Origin: Euperipatoides rowelli
Taxonomy: Eukaryota; Onychophora; Udeonychophora; Euonychophora; Peripatopsidae
Assembly: GCA_003024985.2 (NCBI GenBank)
Contig: PXIH01S0001836.1
Direction: 5' to 3' (one strand)
DNA length: 11,401 nucleotides
This document shows, piece by piece, positions 1-7,757 of the stretch. The notes beneath the pieces are model-generated. The model saw only the letters and a list, made by a program, of their open reading frames with translations. It had not been told where the DNA came from and did no database searches. The position numbers and the translations under genes are program-made. Position 1 is the stretch's first letter, and every line of letters begins with the position of its first letter.

Positions 1-160
1 TTTTTTTGTCTATATTTTTGATCTGGTAAAAGAACGAAAAAGGAACTTGGAACTGGAACTAGTTCCTTTTTCAAAACAGGAACTAAGAACAGGAATTAGT
101 TCCTAATTTTTGAAAGGAATTGGAACTAATTCCTTTTTTACTGGAACTATCCCAACACTG
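1..160. mobile_element. End of a hAT-like DNA transposon (cut by the window edge)
   Basis: Read inward from 160 on the minus strand, the element begins CAGTGTTGGGATAGTTCC, which is a typical hAT terminus (CAGTG-TGGG). Behind it lies a run of short repeats built from GGAACT and its complement AGTTCC, for example at 46-66, 79-105 and 118-132. These resemble the subterminal transposase-binding repeats of hAT elements. Only this end is visible, so the other terminus and the target-site duplication cannot be tested. The 8 bp outside the end are TGTGTAGC. No coding sequence is present, so this part is non-autonomous or truncated. Confidence 0.65.
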
Positions 161-741
161 TGTGTAGCTTATTTCGATTAATAACAAACATTAGTGATTG
201 AAACAAGGTCAGAAAATAGAATAAAATGCTATATACTGTACAATGTAATAATTTCTTCAAGTGAGTATATAGCAAGGCTCTATATTTATATTGCATTGAG
301 ATTAAAAAAACTAAATGAGGCAGCATCAGAAAATAAACTATCTTAATCTACGGCAGAATGTAGGAATTTAAAAATAATAATAAGTGAAAATATAGAGGTC
401 ATATATTTATAATCAAGCAAAGGGATGATTAAAAACAGCAGAAAAAACATCCATTGTAGAATGTGAAGATTTATTATTCATATATAAATAATAAGTGAGG
501 ATGATGTATAATCTAGGGATTTATTTTTGATGGCCCTCCCATGCCCTAGACAGAAGATGAAATATATATGGGGGAGATAGGTAGGAACTGAAGTTCCCAA
601 CATTTTTTATGGGGAAAGAGGGAATAAAACAACAATGAATTTTGCATTTGTATAGGTAGAAAAACATTAGAAAATGCTATCTCCTCAAGAATTTGGGATT
701 TTTTTAATGATCTTTCTATTCCTCTGTATAGATATGTAAAA

Positions 742-778
742 TGTGTGTGTATGTATATGTGTGTGTGTGTGTGTGTGT
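742..778. repeat. (GT)n microsatellite
   Basis: An imperfect TG/GT dinucleotide run, interrupted by TATGTATA in the first half and clean from about 758 to 777. It is an ordinary simple repeat and probably length-polymorphic. Confidence 0.9.
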
Positions 779-837
779 AAAGAAGGGAGGGCTTGGAAGA
801 AGAAAGAGTTCATCATTCAAGCAGACTTTAACTAGTA

Positions 838-905
838 AACATAATAATAATAATGATGATAATATAATAATAATAATAATATGGTGGTAATAATAATAAT
901 AATAT
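838..905. repeat. (AAT)n/(GAT)n microsatellite
   Basis: An imperfect ATA/AAT trinucleotide run with GATGATGAT and GGTGGT interruptions. The mix of AAT with GAT and GGT resembles the trinucleotide run inside the duplicated 253-bp block at 3862 and 6099, but the surrounding sequence differs. Confidence 0.85.
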
Positions 906-1122
906 TTTTTATAAAAAATCAGGTTCGATAAATTATCATCCTAACTGTTGCCACAACAATTGGATCACAACAATATCTTCAAAATAATATATTTATCTCA
1001 TAAATACAGTTCAGTATAAAAATATTTAGAAAGATTTCAGTTATTTTAAATATACATTATGATAGATATTTTTTTCTTTTGACAACATGATCAAGTTAAG
1101 CATATCGTTTTGATTTGTAATT

Positions 1123-1322
1123 TTAATGTCTTTTATTCAAATATTCTGCCAATGAATAGCCGAGTAAACTCACTGCAGAAATAACTATGGCAATATAAAT
1201 TTTTATGTTAATACATAAATATGTATTGTAAGCAAAAACAATCACATAACCTACTGATTCCCATACTGCACGGTTGGAGAACGCTGCTTCTTGATTATCA
1301 GCAAAGAATGCACCATACAATG
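1123..1322 (-). CDS. UNC93A-like MFS protein, terminal coding exon
   Basis: This encodes the last 65 residues and the stop codon (TAA at 1123-1125) of an UNC93-family protein, a polytopic membrane protein of the MFS type. Read on the minus strand, the exon opens at an acceptor TTTTCTAG|CA at 1324/1323. The first two bases complete a split codon, G|CA (Ala), from the exon at 7758-8025. The product then reads ALYGAFFADNQEAAFSNRAVW, which matches the family's conserved ALYG, EAAF and R-W block. Two hydrophobic helices follow (around SVGYVIVFAYNTYLCI and KIYIAIVISAVSLLGYSLAEY). The tail is short (LNKRH), so the long cytoplasmic tail of vertebrate UNC93A is absent. Some family members have been described as regulators of ion channels, but the role here is unknown. 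Family assignment is from recognised motifs, not from a search. Confidence 0.85.
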
Positions 1323-2480
1323 CTAGAAAACATATCAAATAAATAAATATTAGAGCCTACACAAATAATAAAAAAATATATTATTCAACTGGAATAAGCC
1401 AATTAGTCATTTCTTAAAGGTCAAATATAACGGATTTTTATTTTTTTTTTATTATTATTGAGTTTCAAAGATAATTACTAAAAAAAATTCCACTAGGAAA
1501 AAAAATTAAAATATTTGTCTTTAGCTCCACCCTCTTAAAATAACATTATCTATAGTATACACCGGGGGAAATATTTTGTTACATTAGTGTTGAGAAACGA
1601 ATAGCACTTGCTATACTCATGGTTGGGCAGTATTGAAAATACATGTATTTCAAATACATAGCGAAAATACTTTTATATTTTGTATTTGGTAGGTCTATAG
1701 AAAATACATTTCTTAAAGTATTTTGTATTTTAAAAATTAAGTTAAAACACCCAATACTTTTAAAATTTACTTTTAAAATCTAATACAATAAATTTATATA
1801 AAAGATAAATTTATTGTATTACTTAATCATAAATAAAATAAAATATAAAAACCATAAGTCGACCACTGTGAATATTTTATATCTAACTAAATCATCAACA
1901 ATTCATGTAAATGAATTTGATGATAGTATTATAACATCGTTATATACTGAATTTCAGACATCACTTTTTATGAAATAATTTGTATCGCTAAGAATAATGA
2001 TTTTAATAATAACATTTTTTTTTTTTTTTTTGATGGCCTAAGAGTCAAAAAAATCTGCTTGTTAATAGTTAGGACTTCTTGTTTTGCATTTAAATTTTTA
2101 TTTTTTAATCAACTTTGCTGATTGACTACTAGCCTAAAAATAAAGCTACTTCCTGTAAGGTTTTTTTTTAAAGAAATAGTTTTTATTATATTTAGAAATA
2201 CTTTGTATTGTGCTTAGGTCACAAAGGGTTGGTAATTATCCCACCAAATATTATATTTGAACAAAAATAACTTGGCATACAACATTGTATGCTAACAAAT
2301 GTTTCCTATAGGATGATTGTGTTGCTAAATAAATATTAACATTACACTTATTTTTCCTGCTTGGTTCCAGTCTCTAAAGGTGATGGGTGTAATAATCAAC
2401 TTTGAAAAAATAATTCAACACAAAATGAAAATTTATAAAAGTTCAAGTTGTCAAGAAAATATATAAGTTTATATAAATTT

Positions 2481-2677
2481 CCATCGACATTTTGAAAACC
2501 AACTTTGCAAACACAAAAACCAGAAATTGACAATTTAGTATTTTAATTATGGTATGTAACTTAAAAAAAAAACATTGTTTGACTTACCAAGTGGTTTTTT
2601 TTTCACATATTACAAAAAATAAAAAGTATTTTGTATTTCAAGAAGATTGTAAATACAAAAGTATTTTGTATTTTAGG
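2481..2677 (+). repeat. 197-bp exact duplication, copy 1 (assembly overlap)
   Basis: Identical to 4116-4312 over all 197 bases as read by eye. It ends exactly before the N at 2678, while the other copy starts exactly after the N at 4115. Copies that both stop at Ns are the expected trace of overlapping contig ends, not of a biological duplication. The sequence is the distal part of hAT-2. Confidence 0.9.
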
Positions 2678-2678
2678 N

Positions 2679-2850
2679 CATAGCCATTTAATAAGGTATA
2701 AAGGGAAATTATATTTATTAAGTTTTTTAATAAGAATTAAATGGTTTATAGTGTCGTAGGCTGAACTTAGATCAATATATATTACGTCTGTGGATGCTCC
2801 GTCAATATCATTTTGAATTAACCTATAATTAAATTCTCTTAAGTTGCTAG
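2679..2850 (-). pseudogene. Non-LTR retrotransposon reverse transcriptase fragment (palm, motif A)
   Basis: The minus strand reads through DVIYIDLSSAYDTINHLILI and KKLNKYNFPLYLIKWL. This is the motif A region of LINE-type reverse transcriptases (a conserved YIDLSSAYD..NH). The first catalytic Asp is the codon at 2771-2773. The upstream ORF continues to about 2911, but only the part from about residue REFNYRLIQNDIDG onward looks like reverse transcriptase. Motif C (YADD) and the rest of the domain are missing because the segment stops at N2678. The fragment is a relic or a gap-truncated copy. Its orientation is the same as the LINE end at 11000-11401, but nothing shows that they are one element. 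Confidence 0.75.
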
Positions 2851-2880
2851 TTGCTACACACATATACCATATTACACTGC

Positions 2881-3090
2881 CTTCCAAGAAAAAGAGAAAT
2901 ATTAACTGCACTGAGTACTTCCTATAAACAGTAGGCTACATAAATAACATTTTCTTGTATGAAAAATCATATATATTGAGAATTTGCTACATAGACCTAC
3001 AGTGTGTACAAACATTGGCTTGTATAAAAAAAGAAGCAATATTAATTGTGCTGAGCATTTGCTAAATAAAACATAACACTGGCTTATAAA
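2881..3090. repeat. Degenerate minisatellite, left part (unit about 64 bp)
   Basis: About three diverged units, with recurring landmarks CTTGTATGAAAAA / CTTGTATAAAAAA, AATATT-A-TG, and GAG-ATTTGCTA-ATA. Spacings between the CTTGTAT landmarks are 65 bases (2954 to 3019) and 64 bases (3017 GGCTT to 3081 GGCTT). The array is interrupted at 3091 by a hAT element and resumes at 7200. It lies within the UNC93-like intron. Confidence 0.7.
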
Positions 3091-3256
3091 CAGGGCCGGC
3101 CTCTCAATAAAGTGGACAGGCTGCAAGTAATTACTTGGGGCNCCAAAAAATTTCACAATGATAAAAATGTCTAACATTTTTTCACAAAATAATAATAATA
3201 TTAATAATGTGAAATTAGATCTTCCAAGTCAGATGCTTTTAAATTATTAAATTGCT

Positions 3257-3838
3257 GTGAAATATGAAATCTTATAGCATGTAAAGTGCAATTCAAAAGG
3301 GCTACCAAAGTAATGTTGATTATTAGAATAAAGTGGTATATTTAGCCCAGGTCTTTTATACAATGAATTTGTATTCAACTGGACAGAACAATTTACAGCT
3401 ATAAGTAAATTATTATTATCATGATCTAGATTAATTACATTGCAGGAATAAAAGATTTAAAAATATTTAGTATTTTTGACTCATGTAGTTTTTGTAGTTT
3501 TTGAAATCACTGATTCAATTAAAAAATGAATGATATAGATAACAATTAACAATATGTATGTTTATTTTCAGAAATATAAAACCTTTTGTATTTCTGAAAA
3601 TAAACATACATAGTGTTAACCATATCATTCATTTTTTAATTGTAAATTATTGAATTTTAGATTGTGTCTAACCAGATGAATACAAATTAATTGTATGAAA
3701 GATCTCGGCTAATAAATGCTTACTATATTATAAAGAGTAAATGGTTTACTTTATTCTAAAAATCAACATTTGGTAACCCTTTTGAATTGTACTTTACATG
3801 CTATGAGTGCTATAATAACGAAAGATTTCATATTTCAG
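3257..3838. repeat. Large foldback (inverted repeat) inside hAT-3
   Basis: The left arm runs about 3257-3576 and the right arm about 3589-3838, around a 12-base loop (3577-3588). The innermost 24 bp are perfect: 3553-3576 pairs with 3589-3612. Further matches are 3516-3536 with 3622-3642 (CAATTAAAAAATGAATGATAT, 21 bases each) and GAAATATGAAATC near 3259 with GATTTCATATTTC near 3824. The left arm is longer because of internal indels. The structure looks like an inverted duplication of one internal segment of the transposon. Transcription through it would give a long hairpin RNA. Confidence 0.85.
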
Positions 3839-3861
3839 AATAATAAAAATAACAATGATAT

Positions 3862-4114
3862 TGATGATGATGATAGTGGTGGTGACGATAGTGGTGGTGA
3901 TGATGATGATGATGATAATAATAATTGTTATGTATCTACATAGGCTACAGCAGACAAGTGCATTGACATTTTCATTGCACTTAATTGCCATGTTACACAC
4001 GTAGGCTGCACTTAGTTCCATTCCAGAACTAGAAACAGTATTGTATAGTTTAGTTTCAGTTACTTTTCCCGGCTGATTTAGTATATTAATAAATGCTAAT
4101 ACTATATTCCTAGT
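3862..4114 (+). repeat. 253-bp exact duplication, copy 1 (assembly overlap)
   Basis: Identical to 6099-6351. It ends exactly before the N at 4115, while the second copy begins exactly after the N at 6098. It begins with a GAT/GGT trinucleotide microsatellite (3862 to about 3924), followed by unique-looking sequence. The minus-strand reading frame across it is an Ile/Thr run from the microsatellite and is not a gene. Confidence 0.9.
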
Positions 4115-4115
4115 N

Positions 4116-4312
4116 CCATCGACATTTTGAAAACCAACTTTGCAAACACAAAAACCAGAAATTGACAATTTAGTATTTTAATTATGGTATGTAACTTAAA
4201 AAAAAAACATTGTTTGACTTACCAAGTGGTTTTTTTTTCACATATTACAAAAAATAAAAAGTATTTTGTATTTCAAGAAGATTGTAAATACAAAAGTATT
4301 TTGTATTTTAGG
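4116..4312 (+). repeat. 197-bp exact duplication, copy 2 (assembly overlap)
   Basis: Second copy of 2481-2677. It starts on the first base after N4115, and the sequence continues past 4312 into the right end of hAT-2. The continuation shows that this copy, not 2678 onward, is the true neighbour of the left part of hAT-2. Confidence 0.9.
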
Positions 4313-4427
4313 TATTTTAATTTTAAAAGTATTTTGTATTTCGTGTTTCAAATACATTTTGGGGGAAGTATTTTGTATTGTATTTAATATACTATTTTTT
4401 AGTATTTTGCCCATTTCTGACTATACT

Positions 4428-5065
4428 AAACTATACAGTATTCGCTATATTCGTCAGTTTATTTTTTTAAAAAAATCAAACAAGCTTTATTACCAGATGA
4501 ACAGCACTCTATTTACAGCATAAATCAACAGCAGCTAAACATGCAGTGACAGTAATCAAAATAATATTGGACTCAAAAAAAAAATTGAAATTTTTGTAAT
4601 CTCAGACAGAGGAGATAAATATTCTTAATTTTATCTATAAATCACTTTTTTTTTTATTCATTTAAACATTTATTTCAGTGGAATTTTTTTTAGTAATTAT
4701 ATTTGAAAATTAATAATAAAAAAAAAAACAATAAAATCCTTTACATTTGACTGTCAAGTGATAGAAATTTTAAAATAATATTGCCAGGTTGTCATAAAAA
4801 GCATACATACAATACCTATGTATAAATAACTTTTAAAAAATAAAAGTTTTGTCAGTTAAAAATATGGACGAAAAGATGAAAAAAAAAGATGAGCACTGTA
4901 ATATTTGTGACATATTTATGAGTTTATCGATTGTGTATTAATGAACTGTGATATGGAAAAACATCATGATTGATTTATACAGTACATAACAATGAATCTG
5001 GTATGACAATCTTAATTTGTTGTTTTATTTTATTCGTTTGTGAGGTCAAAACTGTGCTATTTCAT
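4428..5065. other. AT-rich intronic sequence, no gene seen
   Basis: Beyond the right arm of the 75-bp inverted repeat (4677-4751) I see no coding potential, RNA gene or clear element. Short poly-A and poly-T tracts are common. Confidence 0.4.
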
Positions 5066-5111
5066 TTTATTTATAACCGTAATTAAATTTGCAATTACGG
5101 TTATGAATAAA
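5066..5111. repeat. Hairpin with 19-bp arms
   Basis: Arm 5066-5084 pairs with 5093-5111 around an 8-base loop, with one mismatch. The inner 12 bp (ATAACCGTAATT / AATTACGGTTAT) are perfect. It is the first of three strong hairpins in 230 bp. The function is unknown and a relic of a short palindromic transposon is possible. Confidence 0.85.
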
Positions 5112-5154
5112 TTTGATAGTAGAATTGTAATAATGCAGACAGCAAGCTGCCAGG

Positions 5155-5294
5155 TTAGAGATCCTTTAATTGGCTGAAGGGTTATGTTGAGTCTGAGATA
5201 TTTTGTATGGATCTCAGACTCAACAAAACCCTTTAGTCCAAATACAGCTAATCAGAGATTGGCTTGCATTCTATCTGCAAGCCAACCTCTGATT
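5155..5294. repeat. Repeat unit with two adjacent strong hairpins
   Basis: Hairpin 1: 5177-5199 pairs with 5211-5233, 22 of 23 bp, around an 11-base loop; the core GTTGAGTCTGAGAT is perfect. Hairpin 2: 5250-5268 pairs with 5276-5294, 18 of 19 bp, around a 7-base loop. The first 45 bases (5155-5199) recur at 9951-9995 in the same orientation with about four differences, so this is part of an interspersed repeat. Stems are too short and loops too small for a typical animal miRNA precursor, and no second strand feature supports one. Confidence 0.8.
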
Positions 5295-5606
5295 GTCTAA
5301 TTTATTGATTACTTATTTTTAATAAGCTATAATACTTAAGTTAGGATTAGGGTATGGCTAAAGTTAGTGAGCCATTAATTTGTTATTATATTCATGTTGA
5401 ATATAGGGCAGGGATGTCCAACTGTTGCTATGGTGTCATAAATTGCGACAGCATAATTTTTATGCTCCAGCATTGATTTTGTCGCCAGTGACAAACGGTG
5501 ACATGAAATATTTTAAGCATGAAAAAAGCGACAAGGTTAAAGGAAATAGCGACAGCAATAAAAAGATTATTTTCTTTTCTATCTTTACTTTTTTTTTTTA
5601 AAAAAA

Positions 5607-5778
5607 AGTATATTTTCTAAATAAATGTGTCTCATTCCTTACATTAATTAGATTTCTAAAAAGAAATTAAGCAAACTTCTTGATTCTTTTCTTTTCTTTT
5701 TTTAAACACAGTATATTTGCTAATTAAAAAGTCTAATTCTTCCATTAATTAAACTTTTAAAAAGAAATGAAACAAACT
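5607..5778. repeat. Two-copy tandem repeat, period about 103 bp
   Basis: Copy 1 (5607-5678) and copy 2 (5710-5778) share AGTATATTT-CTAA, ATTAATTA-A-TT and TAAAAAGAAAT-AA-CAAACT in the same order. Each is preceded by a CTTTTCTTT/poly-T tract. It lies inside the left part of the possible hAT-4 element. Confidence 0.65.
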
Positions 5779-5908
5779 CCGTGTTTTTATTTCTCCTCAT
5801 TCTTGTGAAATAAACTTTATATTTTCTCCTGTGGTTCTAACTTTTGTTGATGCTTCTAAACTTGTTTAAGTTACATCATAATTAAATCTAGGCAAGTTAA
5901 AAAATTGC

Positions 5909-6073
5909 CAGGGATGAGCAGAACCGACTTACTTGAAAGTTACCATACTCATCAAAACGGATTTCATTTTATTTTTTTTTATTATTGCCTTATTTTTTCT
6001 TTAATATTTAAATAACAAGACAATTTTATAGTCATACATTATTGGGTCAGAATCCGTTAGCTGCCCACCACTA
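5909..6073. mobile_element. Possible short hAT-like MITE
   Basis: The left end reads CAGGGATGAGCAG (5909-5921). The right end, inverted from 6073, reads TAGTGGTGGGCAG, 9-10 of 13 matching. Both resemble hAT termini. The flanking 8-mers do not form a good target-site duplication (AAAATTGC against TTTTGCGG), so the two ends may belong to different elements. A nearly identical inverted copy of the right end is at 9030-9064. Confidence 0.3.
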
Positions 6074-6098
6074 TTTTGCGGAAGAATATTAAATCTGN

Positions 6099-6351
6099 TG
6101 ATGATGATGATAGTGGTGGTGACGATAGTGGTGGTGATGATGATGATGATGATAATAATAATTGTTATGTATCTACATAGGCTACAGCAGACAAGTGCAT
6201 TGACATTTTCATTGCACTTAATTGCCATGTTACACACGTAGGCTGCACTTAGTTCCATTCCAGAACTAGAAACAGTATTGTATAGTTTAGTTTCAGTTAC
6301 TTTTCCCGGCTGATTTAGTATATTAATAAATGCTAATACTATATTCCTAGT
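6099..6351 (+). repeat. 253-bp exact duplication, copy 2 (assembly overlap)
   Basis: Second copy of 3862-4114, beginning on the base after N6098. The sequence then continues without a break to the right end of hAT-3 at 7199. This places 3143-4114 directly upstream of 6352 in the real genome. Confidence 0.9.
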
Positions 6352-7199
6352 GAATAGTTTTGTATTGAATTCTGAGACATAACAATAATAATAATAATAA
6401 TAAACAAAAAATAAACAAATAAACATTGTATTCAAGAAGACTCATTCTCTATTTGGTTTCGTATAAATAGTTTTTGAAGAATCATGAACACACAGACATA
6501 GGCCTATAGATGTCAATATTAAAGAAACACTTTATCAGAATTATGTTACCATTTTAATAATCAACCAATAAATAACAAAAAAAATATCATAAATATATCT
6601 AACACATTGTAATTATAAATTCATAATAAATAGGAACATAATATACACATAATAAAATTAAATCATTAATCACATTAACAAATTGTACTTGCTTTACAGT
6701 AACTGTAGACAAATCCTGTCACTAATGCAAATATTTAAAGCATACATACATGCATGCGAAAATAGTAAAAAAAAAAAACATAGTGTACAAGATGCTTACA
6801 GATTTAAAATACAAACACACAGAACAAGAATAATATTTCTGATTTTAACAGACCAAAACATTAAACCACAGATTGATGATATGTATATAGGCGTTGGGAT
6901 GCTACAGTTTTTATTGTGTGCATTATTCTGTGAGTAGCCTATTATTTGAATAAGAACCAATCAGTATGTACAATCAAGATAAGTTCACTTTGTGTTCACT
7001 GTATATTAGACATGGCCAGTTTGGCGAAATTGGCGTTTAGCGCAAACAATTCAATTCGAGTTTCTAAAATTAAATTAATGTTAACCAATTAACTTGATTA
7101 CAAATTTTCACTTTTTTTTTCTTTTTTTTTTTCCTTTTTCTGGGAACCTATGCATAGTCTGGGGCCCGGATCTTTGCACCCTCCTTTAGGCCATCCCTG

Positions 7200-7640
7200 C
7201 TTGTAAAGAAAAAGACAAATATTGACTGTAATGCACATTTGTTACATAAATATAACACTAGAATGCATAGAAAAGTACAAACATTAACATTTCTGAACAT
7301 TTTCTACAAAAATACATAAAACTGGCAGGCGTAAAAAAGTAAAAGTGTTCAGATAGGCCTACTGGCTTGCACGAAAAAGTACAAATATTGATTGTAATGA
7401 GAATTTGCTCTATATAGTATAGAATGTACTGAGATGTGCTGCTTACATACTGTACAATGTACATACATTACATACTGTACAATGTACATACATTGACTGT
7501 ACTGAACATTATTTTAAATATGACTGGTTTTCATGAAAAAGTTTAATAATTAGTTCTCTGGAGCAAATTTTTATATTCTGTATATGGTTTGCATACTCAA
7601 GTACAAATATTGACTGTACTTCACAGTTGCTACTTACAAT
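7200..7640. repeat. Degenerate minisatellite, right part (unit about 64 bp)
   Basis: Continues the array broken by hAT-3 at 3090. Recurring landmarks are (GGCTTG)-A-GAAAAAGTACAAATATT-A-TGTA and ATTTGCT-C-TA, at about 7200, 7261, 7360 and 7590. Inside it is a perfect 25-bp tandem duplication (7443-7467 and 7468-7492) containing the near-palindrome TGTACAATGTACA. Short ORFs here are by-products of the repeats. Confidence 0.7.
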
Positions 7641-7757
7641 ACATGGAATGGCATTTACTAGCTAAAACTAATTTGAAAAAACAGCAGGATTGTGTAACTA
7701 TTTTATATTTTGAATAAACTAAAAAGTTAAAACAAATGCAATAAAAATACAACTTAC

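Larger units (their letters stand above)
161..1122. other. 3' flank of the UNC93-like gene, no gene seen
   Basis: This is AT-rich sequence with no supportable coding region. For the minus-strand gene ending at 1123 it holds the 3' UTR and downstream DNA. No AATAAA lies close behind the stop codon. The nearest minus-strand AATAAA hexamers are at about 520-525 and 470-475, roughly 600 bases downstream. Weaker variants (TATAAA near 908-913, GATAAA near 992-997) are closer. The cleavage site cannot be decided from sequence. The stretch also carries two microsatellites, listed separately. Confidence 0.5.
1618..4419. mobile_element. Non-autonomous hAT-like element (hAT-2), split by a scaffolding error
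   Basis: The left end reads CATGGTTGGGCA (1618-1629) and the right end, inverted, reads CAGAAATGGGCA (4408-4419), 8 of 12 matching. The 8 bp outside are GCTATACT (1610-1617) and ACTATACT (4420-4427), a target-site duplication with one mismatch and the length expected for hAT. Many copies of AGTATTTTGTATTT or its complement AAATACAAAATACT lie near both ends, as in known hAT families with this subterminal repeat. As drawn, the element contains a foreign block at 2678-4115. Joining 2677 to 4313 gives an element of about 1,167 bp. It has no transposase ORF. Confidence 0.75.
1420..4751. repeat. 75-bp inverted repeats around hAT-2 (probable MITE-like palindrome)
   Basis: Positions 1420-1494 and the reverse complement of 4677-4751 are both 75 bases long and differ at about 9 positions, so they are roughly 88% identical. 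Both begin GTCAAAT and end AATTCCACT. They face each other across the hAT element at 1618-4419. Without that element and its target duplication the loop is only about 370 bases. This gives an older palindromic element of about 520 bp into which the hAT later inserted. No clear terminal motif or target-site duplication identifies its superfamily. Poly-A/T content inflates the similarity somewhat, but ATAATTACT followed by A8 and TTCCACT is shared exactly. Confidence 0.6.
3091..7199. mobile_element. Non-autonomous hAT-like element (hAT-3), split by a scaffolding error
   Basis: The left end is CAGGGCCGGCCT (3091-3102). The right end, inverted from 7199, is CAGGGATGGCCT, 10 of 12 matching. Both ends carry a GGGGC/GGGGCCC block about 40-46 bases inside (3137 and 7161). 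The flanking 8-mers are CTTATAAA (3083-3090) and CTTGTAAA (7200-7207), a target-site duplication with one mismatch. The host DNA on both sides is the same minisatellite. As drawn, the block 4116-6097 is inserted inside. Joining 4114 to 6352 gives about 1,872 bp. The interior holds a large foldback and trinucleotide repeats but no transposase. Confidence 0.78.
1323..7757 (-). other. Phase-1 intron of the UNC93-like gene, full of transposons
   Basis: Bounded on the minus strand by donor CTG|GTAAGT at 7757-7756 and acceptor CTAG at 1324-1323. It is 6,435 bases long as drawn. Removing the 197-bp and 253-bp assembly duplications leaves about 5.98 kb. Its content is almost entirely repeat-derived: an inverted-repeat element, two interrupted hAT elements, a LINE fragment, a minisatellite array and hairpins. 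The internal order of its blocks is probably wrong (see findings). Confidence 0.75.

Noticed and set aside
917-945. GGTTCGATAAATT as a tRNA T-arm
   Set aside because: No acceptor or anticodon stem could be folded around it.
2902-3177. Minus-strand ORF of 91 codons
   Set aside because: It lies in the minisatellite and crosses the end of hAT-3 and an N. The composition looks random.
3794-4168. Minus-strand ORF rich in Ile and Thr, repeated at 6001-6435
   Set aside because: The Ile/Thr run comes from a GAT/GGT/AAT microsatellite, and the two copies are the 253-bp assembly duplication. No domain is visible.
2481-4312. Biological tandem duplication of the 197-bp and 253-bp blocks
   Set aside because: Both copies are exact and stop at single Ns in a staggered pattern that fits contig overlaps. 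Rejoining also restores two transposons.
4184-4523. Plus-strand ORFs over the AGTATTTTGTATTT repeats
   Set aside because: They read through subterminal transposon repeats (repeated KVFCI/SILYF), cross the element end and match nothing known.
5250-5294. Hairpin as a microRNA precursor
   Set aside because: The stem is only 19 bp with a 7-base loop and does not extend well beyond. It belongs to a repeat with other hairpins.
6683-6937. Plus-strand ORF of 84 codons inside hAT-3
   Set aside because: No transposase motif or other domain; probably chance, since the element is non-autonomous.
7258-7464. Minus-strand ORF of 68 codons
   Set aside because: Lies wholly in the degenerate minisatellite.
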